DNA of 64,000 bases from an uncultured Gammaproteobacteria bacterium (GCA_958295485.1 OY282354.1:682001-746000), one strand, 5' to 3'; shown: positions 21,769 to 32,159, numbered from the stretch's first letter. Translations and numbers: made by a program. Notes: generated by a model from the letters alone, not told the origin.

Positions 21769-22014
21769 TTCCTCCCTGCCATTTCAGGGAGATTGTCAGC
21801 CTGCTCCTGCTTGGCGCGGGATTGGGCCTGGCCGGCTCCTGGTTCTCCGTAAAGCGCCACCTGCGGGCAATCGATCTCATCTGATTCCTTCTTGCCATTT
21901 CAGGGAGATTGTCAGCCTGCTCCTGCTTGGCGCGGGATTGGGCCTGGCCGGCTCCTGGTTCTCCGTAAAGCGCCACCTGCGGGCAATCGATCTCATCTGA
22001 TTCCTCCCCGCCAT
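21669..22014 (+). repeat. Three 116-bp tandem copies of the ftsX 3' end
   Basis: CAGGGAGATTRTCAGCCTGCTCCTGCTTGGCGC..GATCTCATCTGATTCCT at 21669, 21785, 21901. Confidence 0.95.
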
Positions 22015-22216
22015 CCCACCCGGGGCAACCCCCGACCCAAGTCCCAAGCTACCCATTGACCGAAGATTGCCCGACATCCCACACAGCCACATCACATTAT
22101 TTACAAGGGTAGCCGACCGCCCCCGCCTCGCGCAACAGACGGATCAGGATTTACAGGGGTGGCCGACCGCCCCTGACTCGCGCGACAGACGGATCAGGAA
22201 GGAACGTTTAAAAGTA

Positions 22217-22243
22217 TTAGCACTCTAATAAGAGGAGTGCTAA
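22217..22243 (+). promoter_or_regulatory. CIRCE element (HrcA operator)
   Basis: TTAGCACTC-TAATAAGAG-GAGTGCTAA: perfect 9-N9-9 CIRCE consensus, 34 bp upstream of the rpoH ATG. Confidence 0.93.
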
Positions 22244-22276
22244 AATAACGATCAAGTTTTAGCTGGAGACGTTTCT

Positions 22277-23128
22277 ATGAAAAATACCATGGTCTTGCAG
22301 CCGGCTGTGCCGGCCGGTTCTATCGAGGCATATATAAAGGCGGTGAACGAGATCCCCATGCTCAGCGCCGAAGAAGAACAAGCCCTGGCCCGACGGTTAT
22401 ATGATTTACAGGATCTTGACGCCGCGCGCCAACTGGTTTTGTCCCACCTTCGTTTTGTTGTCCGGGTTGCCCGCGGTTACAGGGGTTACGGTCTGGCCCA
22501 ATCAGACCTGATCCAGGAAGGAAATATCGGCTTGATGAAAGCGGTTAAACGCTTCGATCCAAACGTGGGCGTTCGCCTGGTTTCATTTGCGGTTCACTGG
22601 ATCCGCGCAGAAATCCACGAGTTTATCCTGCGGAACTGGCGCATCGTTAAAGTGGCTACGACAAAGGCCCAGCGCAAATTGTTTTTTAACCTGCGTTCGA
22701 GCAAAAAACGCCTGGGCTGGATGAACCAGGACGAAGTGAACGCAGTTGCCCGGGATTTGGGGGTAAGCGCCAAAGACGTGGTGGAAATGGAGCAACGTCT
22801 AAGCGCCCATGACGCGTCATTTGACGCCCCGGTTGACGATGACCCGGAAAACGAGACATTCAGCCCCGCCGGCTATCTTGAAGATGGTCGCGTATCCCCT
22901 GAAGAACAACTGGCCGCTGACCAGCTTGACCAGGCCAACCGGCGGAAATTGACCTCAGCCTTATCAAACCTGGATGGCCGCAGTCGGGAAATTATCCAAC
23001 GGCGCTGGTTGACTGAGGATAAGACCACGCTGCAAGCGTTGGCGAGGAAGTATGGCGTATCTGCCGAGCGAATACGGCAACTCGAACAGAATGCGATAGA
23101 AAAGATGCGTCTGGCTTTTGCCGCTTAA
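22277..23128 (+). CDS. rpoH: RNA polymerase heat-shock sigma factor sigma-32
   Basis: [66 protein letters not shown]; synteny after ftsYEX. Confidence 0.96.
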   Translation: MKNTMVLQPAVPAGSIEAYIKAVNEIPMLSAEEEQALARRLYDLQDLDAARQLVLSHLRFVVRVARGYRGYGLAQSDLIQEGNIGLMKAVKRFDPNVGVRLVSFAVHWIRAEIHEFILRNWRIVKVATTKAQRKLFFNLRSSKKRLGWMNQDEVNAVARDLGVSAKDVVEMEQRLSAHDASFDAPVDDDPENETFSPAGYLEDGRVSPEEQLAADQLDQANRRKLTSALSNLDGRSREIIQRRWLTEDKTTLQALARKYGVSAERIRQLEQNAIEKMRLAFAA

Positions 23129-23252
23129 GTTACCGGCTGGCAGGTACGGCAGGCATTCCCGCTGTCCGTCGAAAGAAAAGATGCGTCTTGCTTTTGCCGC
23201 TTAAGTTATCGGCTGGCAGGTACGGCAGGCATTCCCGCTGTCCGTCGAAAGT
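23101..23252 (+). repeat. 76-bp tandem duplication of the rpoH 3' end
   Basis: AAAGATGCGTCT.GCTTTTGCCGCTTAAGTTA.CGGCTGGCAGG at 23101 and 23177. Confidence 0.93.
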
Positions 23253-23490
23253 GGGGACTGCTGGGTGAAGTTCCCGCTGATCTCGTCGAAGATGGGTTGG
23301 GGGGTTGTTTTGGCGTGACTGACGCCAGGGCTGAGCGTGGGATGGGCGGCGAACGGAAAACAACTACCAAACCCGCTGTTGACGCGGACTGCTGCAAGTA
23401 CGGGCCTGCTCTGGACTTGATCCGGGGAACCTGCCACTATAACCCCCTCTTGCCCAGGCCGGTCTCCTGTACGCAGCAGATAATACGTTT

Positions 23491-24561
23491 ATGAAATGGC
23501 TCATTAAATTATCAGTTACCTGTTTTGCCGCGCTTGTTTACAGCCAGGATTATGAACAACAGGCGGCCATGGTGAAATATACGGAAGCGATCGAAAGGCC
23601 GGTCAAACAATCAGTGCAGTTGCCGGGTTACGTGGAATCACCCAACTCCAGTGTGCTTGCCAGTGAAATAGCCGGGCTGGTAACGGAACTCAAGGCGCGG
23701 GAAGGCGATCGCGTCGCCAAAGACCAGGCCCTGGTGATGTTGCGCACTACACCGTTGGCATTGAGGCTGAAAGCCGCGCAGGCCCGGTTGAAAGAAGCGC
23801 AAGCCCGGAGAAAGATGGCCGAAAGGAGCCTGGAACGATCAAGGCGGCTGATGGAATCCAAGACCATATCACAACAGGACATGGATGGGTCGCAGTATGA
23901 ATTTAACGCCTGGCAAGGTCGCATTGAAACCCTGCAAGCGGAAATTTCAAGCATCCGGTTTGATATGGAGAGAAGCACAATACGCGCCCCGTTTAATGGC
24001 GTCGTCGTGTCTCGTCATACCGAAGTCGGACAATGGAGCGACGTTGGCGACGCCGTACTGGAAGTGTTGTCAACGGATACGCTGGAAATCCACGTGGATG
24101 CCCCGGAAAAATATTTCAGCGACCTGAAAGTTGGCGGCAACGTGGACGTCGCCTTTGATTCACTCCCCGGCCAGGCTTATGAGGCATACATTCGCGCGGT
24201 GATTCCCCGGGCGGATACACAAGCCCATACCTTCCCGGTGAAACTGCGATTAAGCGCGCCCGATGAGAATATCGGGGCGGGCATGTTAGCGCGCGCCACG
24301 TTTCGCCTGGGACAATCCAACCCCGGCGTATTGATCCCGAAAGACGCCATCGTCAGGCAGGGCCCCATGACCCTGGCATACCTCATCAATGGAGATAACG
24401 TCGTCACCCCGGTCCCCGTGACGGCCGTGGCGGCCATGGGTTTATGGTCGGTAATAAACGGTGAAATCAACCCCGGCGCCAAGGTGATCACCCGCGGCAA
24501 TGAACGATTGCAACCAGGCCAGCCGGTCAAGGGCGAATTGCTGCAATATCCAACCCCATGA
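23491..24561 (+). CDS. RND efflux periplasmic adaptor (MFP/HlyD family)
   Basis: LPGYVESPNSSVLASEIAGLVTELKAREGDRVAKDQAL...STIRAPFNGVVVSRHTEVGQWSDVGDAVLEV. Confidence 0.92.
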   Translation: MKWLIKLSVTCFAALVYSQDYEQQAAMVKYTEAIERPVKQSVQLPGYVESPNSSVLASEIAGLVTELKAREGDRVAKDQALVMLRTTPLALRLKAAQARLKEAQARRKMAERSLERSRRLMESKTISQQDMDGSQYEFNAWQGRIETLQAEISSIRFDMERSTIRAPFNGVVVSRHTEVGQWSDVGDAVLEVLSTDTLEIHVDAPEKYFSDLKVGGNVDVAFDSLPGQAYEAYIRAVIPRADTQAHTFPVKLRLSAPDENIGAGMLARATFRLGQSNPGVLIPKDAIVRQGPMTLAYLINGDNVVTPVPVTAVAAMGLWSVINGEINPGAKVITRGNERLQPGQPVKGELLQYPTP

Positions 24562-27500
24562 ATCTCATCCGGGCCTGCATCCGCTATCCGGTTTCGACCG
24601 CGGTCGGCGTTATTTTCGTGGTCATGTTCGGCATCGTTTCCTTATTCAATTTACCTGTCCAATTGACCCCGGACGTGGAGAAACCGCAAATTACCGTGAC
24701 CACTGTCTGGCCCGGCGCCAGTCCCCTTGAGGTTGAACGGGACATTATCGATGAACAGGAGGAAGAACTTAAATCCCTTGAAGGATTGGTAAAAATGGAA
24801 AGTGAAAGCCATGACGGTTATGGCCAGATTACACTGCGGTTTCAGGTAGGCGCTGACAAGGATGCCGCCATGCTCAAGGTGTCAAACCGCCTGGACCAGG
24901 TCGAGTCCTATCCGACCAATGTCGAAAAACCAGTCATTTCGGGACAGGCGGGCGTCGACGGCGCCATTGCCTGGTTTCATTTGGATCCCGCCGGGGATGA
25001 CGGTTTCAAGGGGGATATCTCTACCTTATATGACCTCGTTGATGATTACGTCATACCGGAACTGGAGCGGGTAGAGGGCGTGTCGTCATCCAATGTCTAT
25101 GGCGGTCGCAAAGCGGAGATCCACATCATCGTCGACCCGGCGAAGCTGGCGTTGCGGCAGGTGACGATGACTGAACTCGCCGAGGCCATCGATCGGGAAA
25201 ACCGCAACTACAGCGGCGGTGATTTCGATGAAGGCAAACGACGCTATATCGTGCGCACCGTTGGTGAGTATCAATCCCCGGAAGATGTAGAAAATATCGT
25301 GATTGCCAAGCGCAATAACGTGCCGGTCTACCTGCGTGACGTGGCCCGTGCAGAGTTGACCCATGAAAAACCGATCGGCGCGATATTCAGTCTGCATAAC
25401 AGGAGCATAGCGCTGAATATACAACGCCAGACCGGGGCGAATGAGCTGGATGTCATGGTGGCCGTGAACAAAAAACTGGAAAAAATCAACAAGGAGCTGC
25501 TGGGACCACGGGGACTTCACCTGGAACGCGCCTGGGACCAGACCGGATATATCAACAGCGCCATAGGACTGGTTCGCAATAATTTGCTGATTGGCGGCGC
25601 CCTGGCCATCCTGGTATTGCTGATTTTCTTACGCAGCGCCAGCAGTACATTGATTATCACCTTCGCGATTCCCATCAGCATCGTTGGCGCTTTTTTAATG
25701 ATGGCCGTGTTCAACAGGACGATAAACGTCATCAGTCTCGCCGGTCTCGCTTTTGCGACCGGCATGGTGGTGGATAACTCCATCGTGGTCCTGGAGAACA
25801 TTTACCGGCACAGGCAGTCCGGCAAGGCCTTCTTTGCGGCGGCCCATGACGGCGCTATGGAAGTCTGGGGGGCAGTGCTTGCCAGTACCTTGACGACGAT
25901 TGCCGTGTTCGCCCCGGTGGTATTGATCAAGGAAGACATCGGCAAATTATTTGCCGATATCGCCGTCGCCATCAGTTGCGCCGTGGGCCTGAGCCTGATC
26001 ATGGCGATCACAGTCATCCCTGCGATGTCAGCCCGCATCCTCAAGGTGGCCGATGAGAGCGCCGCCGGGAGAGGGTTCCACAATCTCTGGGGGGGCGTGA
26101 GTCTGGCGTCAACGGTGAGAGACAACATCGCGTCCTTGTCCCATTGGATAAATGCGTCGCTGATGCGCCGCCTCGCAATCGTCGCCGTATCCGTTTTCGT
26201 GGCGGTCAGTGTCAGCCTCGCCATCAAGCCGAAGACGGAATACCTGCCGATGGGAGATACCGATTTCCTGTTCGGGTTGCTTCTGCCGCCCCCGGGTTAC
26301 ACGGTGGCCGAGCGGATGAAAATTCATGACGTATTCTCCGACGCCATGAAATATCTCAAGGCACATCCCGCGGGTTCCCCTGAAGCGGAGGCGTTGCCCG
26401 GTGGCGGACTGGATACCTTCTTTTTCGGGTTTGAAGGCAGCGTGATCTTTACCGGCGTGACCTCGAATGACCCGCGCCGGACCAGTGAATTAATCCCCAT
26501 CTTTTATCAAGCCATGGCCAGCGTCCCGGGGGCTATCCCCATACTGCAACAATGGGGCATCTTTGAAGATGAAAGCGGCGAAGGCCGGAGTATCGAGGTT
26601 GAAATCAAGGGGCCGGAGTTGGAAAGACTCATTGCCTTGGGTGCGGAGATCTTTCAGGCAGTCCCCGAAGCATTGCCCGACGCCCAGGCATTTCCGATAC
26701 CCGGGCTGGACTTGGGCAATCCGGAAATGCAAGTGATTGCAGACCGCCGGCGGGCGGCGGAACTGGGCATATCCAATCGGGATTTAGGCTTTGCGGTGAA
26801 TGCCCTGGTAGACGGCGTCAAGGTCAGTGATTATCAACATAAAGGCAAGGAAATCGACATGCGGATCAAGGCTGAAGAAAGTTTTGCCCACAGTACCCAC
26901 ATGCTGGATCAAATGCCCATCGCCACGCCCGATGGCCGTTTCGTTACCCTGGGCGCGGTCGCCGAGGTGTCATCGACGTATGGCCCGGTGCAAATCAACC
27001 ACCGGGAGCGAGAACGGACGATTACCATCCGTATCCTGCCGGTCGAAGATATGCCGACCGAAGCGGCGCTGGAGATCATACAGGCTGACATCATCAACCC
27101 CATGAAAGAGAGAGGGGAGTTCAGCGGACTCTACAGGGTAGACCTGGCGGGCAGCGCCGATAAACTGGCCACGGCGGGCAATGCGCTGAAGTGGAATTTA
27201 CTGCTGGCGCTGGTCATCACTTTTCTGCTGATGTCCGCGCTGTTCGAGAGCTTCCTCTATCCTCTCGTCATCATGTTCAGCGTGCCCCTGGCCATATTGG
27301 GCGGGTTTCTTGGTCTGGCCCTGATCAATGCAACCATCGGCTACCAGCCCCTGGACGTCTTAACCATGCTCGGGTTTATCATTCTTCTCGGTACCGTCGT
27401 CAATAACCCCATCCTGATAGTGCACCAGTCGCTGAACCATATCAGGAAAGAAGGCATGGAAGCCCATGCAGCGATCAGGGAGGCGGTGCGAAATCGAATC

Positions 27501-27740
27501 CGCCCCATTTTCATGAGCGCCGGCACCTCGACGTTCGCCATGCTGCCCCTGATCGTCGCGCCGGGCGCGGGTTCGGAGTTATACCGGGGAGTAGGCGGCG
27601 TAGTTGTCGGCGGCTTGCTGCTCTCCACCCTGTTCACCCTCTTCATAGTCCCCGCCATGCTAAGCCTGGTTTTCGACCTGCGAAACCTCCTCCCCGGCAA
27701 GGCGGATGCCCCGGTCACCGCAGAGGCATTGCCGGATTAA
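24558..27740 (+). CDS. RND efflux transporter permease (AcrB/CusA superfamily)
   Basis: 1060 aa; QLTPDVEKPQITVTTVWPGASPLEVERDI, GMVVDNSIVVLENIYRH, LGTVVNNPILIV. Confidence 0.95.
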   Translation: MNLIRACIRYPVSTAVGVIFVVMFGIVSLFNLPVQLTPDVEKPQITVTTVWPGASPLEVERDIIDEQEEELKSLEGLVKMESESHDGYGQITLRFQVGADKDAAMLKVSNRLDQVESYPTNVEKPVISGQAGVDGAIAWFHLDPAGDDGFKGDISTLYDLVDDYVIPELERVEGVSSSNVYGGRKAEIHIIVDPAKLALRQVTMTELAEAIDRENRNYSGGDFDEGKRRYIVRTVGEYQSPEDVENIVIAKRNNVPVYLRDVARAELTHEKPIGAIFSLHNRSIALNIQRQTGANELDVMVAVNKKLEKINKELLGPRGLHLERAWDQTGYINSAIGLVRNNLLIGGALAILVLLIFLRSASSTLIITFAIPISIVGAFLMMAVFNRTINVISLAGLAFATGMVVDNSIVVLENIYRHRQSGKAFFAAAHDGAMEVWGAVLASTLTTIAVFAPVVLIKEDIGKLFADIAVAISCAVGLSLIMAITVIPAMSARILKVADESAAGRGFHNLWGGVSLASTVRDNIASLSHWINASLMRRLAIVAVSVFVAVSVSLAIKPKTEYLPMGDTDFLFGLLLPPPGYTVAERMKIHDVFSDAMKYLKAHPAGSPEAEALPGGGLDTFFFGFEGSVIFTGVTSNDPRRTSELIPIFYQAMASVPGAIPILQQWGIFEDESGEGRSIEVEIKGPELERLIALGAEIFQAVPEALPDAQAFPIPGLDLGNPEMQVIADRRRAAELGISNRDLGFAVNALVDGVKVSDYQHKGKEIDMRIKAEESFAHSTHMLDQMPIATPDGRFVTLGAVAEVSSTYGPVQINHRERERTITIRILPVEDMPTEAALEIIQADIINPMKERGEFSGLYRVDLAGSADKLATAGNALKWNLLLALVITFLLMSALFESFLYPLVIMFSVPLAILGGFLGLALINATIGYQPLDVLTMLGFIILLGTVVNNPILIVHQSLNHIRKEGMEAHAAIREAVRNRIRPIFMSAGTSTFAMLPLIVAPGAGSELYRGVGGVVVGGLLLSTLFTLFIVPAMLSLVFDLRNLLPGKADAPVTAEALPD

Positions 27741-27916
27741 CCCGTTCTTCGCAGGAGCAGCCGCTTGCGCCTGCCCTGAGCGTCCTTCCCTTGACAAGGG
27801 GGGGTCAGAGGGGGTTTTGCGAGGATGCTTCCACCGCGGTCTGTGAAGGCAATAAGTCGACAGACAGATTTTTCAGGCCTCACTTTTTAAGTGTTCCGTC
27901 TCAAATCCTTCGAGAT

Positions 27917-28819
27917 TTACAATTTTCTTCTGCCATGTCCCGGCCACGGTAGGTGACCATCAAGCTCCGGTAACAGCTCATCATCTTCGTCATACTGACT
28001 ACGCTGTATTTGATGTTGAGGTATATCGTCTTCAAACCAGAGTAAAGATAATGCTTGGTTCCACATACTTAATAAAATTGATTCTTCGCAAAGCATACGA
28101 CTGGCAAAGGTATCTTTGTTGGTCCAATAGTATGCCGGTACTTCGGCAAACTTTTCATTTCCCAAGCCTGATAGGCGTTTATCCAACTGCGTTTTTTTAG
28201 GAACACCCATTCCTATCGGCACCCAAAATCCTTTCTCACGTAATACTTTGGACATGGACACATATCGAACGATACCGTTTTCCGATAATACAGAAGCGCA
28301 AAGTTCATCAGTATTAGCAGCATAACGTGAGGCAGTCGCTGTCAAGGATGCTTGGTATTGCTTCGCAAGATCATCAACAGCATCCATACAGGGCTCAGTT
28401 TGATTTACGTCTGGTTTGAAGAACTGACGGGGGAACAAACACTCGGCTGCAAAGATATCACAGAGGATCTCTTCCTCTGGCCTTTTTGAGTACGTGTATA
28501 ACGAATCTGTTGTCGTAATAGAGGTGTGCTTTGACGGTAGCTCTAATATGATATGGGCGATTTCATGCAGTACGGTAAATCTCTGACGTTCAATTGAATG
28601 CTTACTATTGACCTCTATGATGGTTTGATCCGGTAATGGGATAACGCGGCCGGCTTCTGTGTCTTTAAGCCGCGTATCCGGGATGAGTTTGATACCGGCC
28701 TTAATCAGGTATTGTTCCAATCGTACCGGTACTGAAGAAATACCAGCCTTTTGAATAAAATCGCCTGCTTTGAGTATAGCTGTTAGTTCACCAACCTCAT
28801 TGTTGGAAGAATTTTTCAT
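27917..28819 (-). CDS. ImmA/IrrE (COG2856) zinc metallopeptidase, CapP-like
   Basis: FTVLHEIAHIIL HExxH; paired with XRE gene; divergent from a CBASS operon. Confidence 0.87.
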   Translation of the reverse strand: MKNSSNNEVGELTAILKAGDFIQKAGISSVPVRLEQYLIKAGIKLIPDTRLKDTEAGRVIPLPDQTIIEVNSKHSIERQRFTVLHEIAHIILELPSKHTSITTTDSLYTYSKRPEEEILCDIFAAECLFPRQFFKPDVNQTEPCMDAVDDLAKQYQASLTATASRYAANTDELCASVLSENGIVRYVSMSKVLREKGFWVPIGMGVPKKTQLDKRLSGLGNEKFAEVPAYYWTNKDTFASRMLCEESILLSMWNQALSLLWFEDDIPQHQIQRSQYDEDDELLPELDGHLPWPGHGRRKL

Positions 28820-29210
28820 CTAGGTCCCCCATTAGCTTGTCCCAGTCTTCCACGGTGGACGGACGTTCCCCCCGAAAACTCATTTTGGTGGCGGTCTCAA
28901 AGGCAAGAATACTGCGAGCTTCATTTACCTGCATTGCCTCAAACAAGGCGTCTGGTACGCCTTCAATGTTGCGTAGTGCATTGAGTATATCACGCATACG
29001 CGGGGTGACTTTGAGTGCGCGAACTAGGGCAGTGAAGACGTGATCAGACGGTGAGTTTTTGTCTCCGTTTTCTAGGCGATGAATATAGGCGTGGTCTATT
29101 TTGGAGAGGGTTTTTAGTTCACGGAGACTTAAGCCCCGCTGTTCACGGCACAGTTTTAAAACATCGCCAAATTGTAACATGTTGATCCCCCTTGACAAAT
29201 CAGTTAACAT
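28797..29210 (-). CDS. XRE-family HTH repressor, CapH-like
   Basis: FGDVLKLCREQRGLSLRELKTLSKIDHAYIHRLENGDKNSPSDHVFTALVRAL; start probably at MLQFGD. Confidence 0.87.
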   Translation of the reverse strand: MLTDLSRGINMLQFGDVLKLCREQRGLSLRELKTLSKIDHAYIHRLENGDKNSPSDHVFTALVRALKVTPRMRDILNALRNIEGVPDALFEAMQVNEARSILAFETATKMSFRGERPSTVEDWDKLMGDLDEKFFQQ

Positions 29211-29220
29211 AAAATATACT

Positions 29221-29238
29221 GTTGTCTATTCAAACAAC
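29221..29238. promoter_or_regulatory. Candidate operator inverted repeat (GTTGT-N8-ACAAC) in the divergent promoter
   Basis: GTTGTCTATTCAAACAAC in the AT-rich 172-bp gap between XRE and CD-NTase genes. Confidence 0.45.
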
Positions 29239-29382
29239 GAACATATAATTATTTTAATTAAATCAAATAGTTAATTATTATTAACATAATATTTTTCGGT
29301 GTTTGAAGTCACAACAGTACCGTAATTACCAAGATTGGTCAATGGCGGAACCGTGAAATTTTAATTTACTGATCCATCTATT

Positions 29383-30657
29383 ATGGAGCGGAATATGTCA
29401 CTAAGAAGCTTAAACACATTACCCCTTACAGATACCCTGGATGTGTTGTTGGCTGATATCGCCATGCGCATTCAGCTATCCAGAACCAATCACAAACTTG
29501 CTGTCGAGCGATACGAAGCATTAACAGAATGGATTGAACGGTCAGATAGTCCATTGCATGAACGGGTGAGCTTGTTGTACCCACAAGGTTCGATGGCAAT
29601 TGGTTCAACCATCTCACCGAAATTGAAAAATGATGAATTTGATCTCGATATCATCGCTGAGCTGTTATTAAGTGCAGGTTTCATTCCGAGCAAGGTACTG
29701 ACTATCTTATACATTGCGATTAAAGATAAGAAGGGAACACAGTATTACAATATGACAAAACGAAATTCACGTTGTGTCACGGTTTATTATGCCGATGGGA
29801 TGCACTTGGATATTACGCCAGCTATCCGGATATCAGCTCAGCCACCCCGGACCAGTCACATCTTCCACAGCAACCCCGAAGATCCTACCGATCAAGATAA
29901 AAAAATTATTGCTAACCCGTATGGTTTTAGTGAGTGGTATAAAATTCAAACGCGACCGGATCAGCATTTTGCTCTTGCCTTTGCAGAAAGAACTGCTCGT
30001 TACGAACGTGGAATGATCTTCGCAGAAGCACAATTGGAAGATGTCCCGAAACTTGACCCCTTTTATCAAAAATCAGTAGTGACAGTTGCGTTACAGCTGG
30101 TGAAACGTTGGCGTAACGTGAAATATGACAGTCGGAGCGGACGGCAGCCACCGTCGGTGATGTTGGCCAAGTTGATGGGAGACTCCAAACTGGACAATGG
30201 TCGTTTATCTGCAGAATTAAAATTCCAAGCTGGAAAATTGTTGAAACTGTTTCAGGACTGCCAATCTCAAGGTCAATTAATTACCGTCACTAATCCGACC
30301 TGTAAAGTTGATGTATTCAGTGATCGTTGGCCAGCGAATCTAACAGAGCAAAAAGTATTTCTTGATGATTTGACAGATTTATCATTCCAGCTGACACGGC
30401 TGTCATCTGGCCTTGATCTCAATGAGATGAAAAAAATTTTATCAAAGTTGTTCGGTGAAAATCCGTCGCACAAGGTGATTGCGGACTTCAATGACCAGTT
30501 GGGCCAGCGAATTGATACCGGTAGGTCACGATACAATCCGACCAATGGCAAAATTGATCTGGCTGCCTCCGGTATCGTGGCTGCGCCCGCGTCGGTAATT
30601 GCAGCAAACTCATTACGTCAAAGCCAACCTCACAATTTTTACGGTGAGAAGAAATAG
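29383..30657 (+). CDS. CBASS CD-NTase (cGAS/DncV-like nucleotidyltransferase)
   Basis: PQGSMAIGSTISPKLKNDEFDLDIIAEL (GS...D-x-D) and MHLDITPAIR third acidic residue; operon with E2-like and patatin genes. Confidence 0.88.
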   Translation: MERNMSLRSLNTLPLTDTLDVLLADIAMRIQLSRTNHKLAVERYEALTEWIERSDSPLHERVSLLYPQGSMAIGSTISPKLKNDEFDLDIIAELLLSAGFIPSKVLTILYIAIKDKKGTQYYNMTKRNSRCVTVYYADGMHLDITPAIRISAQPPRTSHIFHSNPEDPTDQDKKIIANPYGFSEWYKIQTRPDQHFALAFAERTARYERGMIFAEAQLEDVPKLDPFYQKSVVTVALQLVKRWRNVKYDSRSGRQPPSVMLAKLMGDSKLDNGRLSAELKFQAGKLLKLFQDCQSQGQLITVTNPTCKVDVFSDRWPANLTEQKVFLDDLTDLSFQLTRLSSGLDLNEMKKILSKLFGENPSHKVIADFNDQLGQRIDTGRSRYNPTNGKIDLAASGIVAAPASVIAANSLRQSQPHNFYGEKK

Positions 30658-31121
30658 TGCATCAATTGTCACTGGCAGAACAGGTGGATGTAATGGCTGA
30701 GGATTGGCCAAACTTTATATTGGAGTCGAACGCTGGCTGCGCCCTGCTCTGGGAAGGGACCTTACGGCCCCTTAGTAAGAGATATATTGTCCAAATATTG
30801 TACAGCGCGGTGAGTTTTCCCTTTGCAGGCATCCAAAAGTATAAACCGAAAATCGAAGTTGTCAGCCCCTTAATACAGCGACGGGAAGAAGACCCCGATA
30901 CCTGTATCCCACATACATTTGATAATCATGTATGGCCTGATCGACCGATATTGTGTTTGTATGATTATGGTGAGTGGACATCCTATGAACCAATTTCAAT
31001 CTGTATCCCCTGGACCAGCGAGTGGTTGGCTTGTTACGAAGGCTGGCGTGCTACTGGAGAATGGCAAGGTGGAGGACATGACACCGAGAGACAGAGACGA
31101 CGCCAGCGACACAGAAAATAA
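30657..31121 (+). CDS. CBASS-associated E2-like protein (Prok-E2 fold)
   Basis: HTFDNHVWPDRPILCLYDYGEWTSYEPISICIPWTSEWLACYEGWRATGEWQGGGHD matches the H..LCLY...PW..EWL..YE.W..TG.W.GG signature. Confidence 0.8.
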   Translation: MHQLSLAEQVDVMAEDWPNFILESNAGCALLWEGTLRPLSKRYIVQILYSAVSFPFAGIQKYKPKIEVVSPLIQRREEDPDTCIPHTFDNHVWPDRPILCLYDYGEWTSYEPISICIPWTSEWLACYEGWRATGEWQGGGHDTERQRRRQRHRK

Positions 31122-31127
31122 CTTTCC

Positions 31128-32159
31128 ATGACAGAATGTCGATCACATTATGTGTCAAAAGAACGTCGGCAACGTCTGGATTGGCCGATTGATAAAGATT
31201 TCACCATTCTTTCCATTGATGGAGGTGGTATTAAAGGGATATTTCCGGCCGCGCTGCTTGCGCAGGTGGAACAACAGTTATTGAAAGGACAATCGGTTGC
31301 CAAGTACTTTGATCTGATCACTGGCACATCAACCGGCGGCATCATTGCTCTTGGTTTGGCTAACAATCTCACATCAACAGACATGTTGTCTATGTACATG
31401 GAACGTGGCCAGGAAATTTTTCCAGCGAAATCCGATAGTTGGCTTGGTTGGATCAAAAATAAAAAGGCATCGGTATTTAATAATTTTCTCTACAGGTACA
31501 ACCATGAACCACTGAATACATTACTTAATGAAGTATTGGGATACCGCATCCTACGGGACAGTCACAGTCGACTCTGTATCCCCTCATTTGAAGGTAAGTT
31601 CAGCGAAGTTTATATATTTAAAACACCTCACCACCCGGATTATCACTTAGACGCAGCGGAAAAACTTACTACCGTAGCACGTGCAACCTCCGCCGCCCCC
31701 ACGTTTTTTCAACCATTTAAAGCGGGGCAGTTCACTTTCGTTGACGGTGGCGTCTGGGCGAACAATCCAGTTATGCTAGGCATTGTCGATACACTGGCAT
31801 GTTTTAACGTCCCCCCAGAGCGGATCCGTGTATTGAGTATTGGCTGTGGTGATTCACCTTATTATGTTCACGATGAAAAACATATGTCAGGCGGAAAGTG
31901 GCAATGGCGTGAAGTGATATTTGCCGCCATGCATCTACAGTCGCAGAATGTCTTGGGTCAAGCTGAATTATTAATCGGGCCAGAAAACTTGTTGCGTATT
32001 TCTCCCCCATTACAGGATGTACCAATTAAATTAGATGATTGGCAACGCGCTAGAATTGAATTACCAGCAGTCGCGGAAAAGCAATATCAGGATCGCATTG
32101 AGTACTTACAGCAAAATATATTTAAGACTCAAGCTGAGCGCCCGATATTTTATCGTTAG
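31128..32159 (+). CDS. Patatin-like phospholipase CBASS effector (CapV-like)
   Basis: SIDGGGIKGIFPA oxyanion hole, GTSTGG nucleophile, FVDGGVWANNP Asp-Gly. Confidence 0.9.
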   Translation: MTECRSHYVSKERRQRLDWPIDKDFTILSIDGGGIKGIFPAALLAQVEQQLLKGQSVAKYFDLITGTSTGGIIALGLANNLTSTDMLSMYMERGQEIFPAKSDSWLGWIKNKKASVFNNFLYRYNHEPLNTLLNEVLGYRILRDSHSRLCIPSFEGKFSEVYIFKTPHHPDYHLDAAEKLTTVARATSAAPTFFQPFKAGQFTFVDGGVWANNPVMLGIVDTLACFNVPPERIRVLSIGCGDSPYYVHDEKHMSGGKWQWREVIFAAMHLQSQNVLGQAELLIGPENLLRISPPLQDVPIKLDDWQRARIELPAVAEKQYQDRIEYLQQNIFKTQAERPIFYR

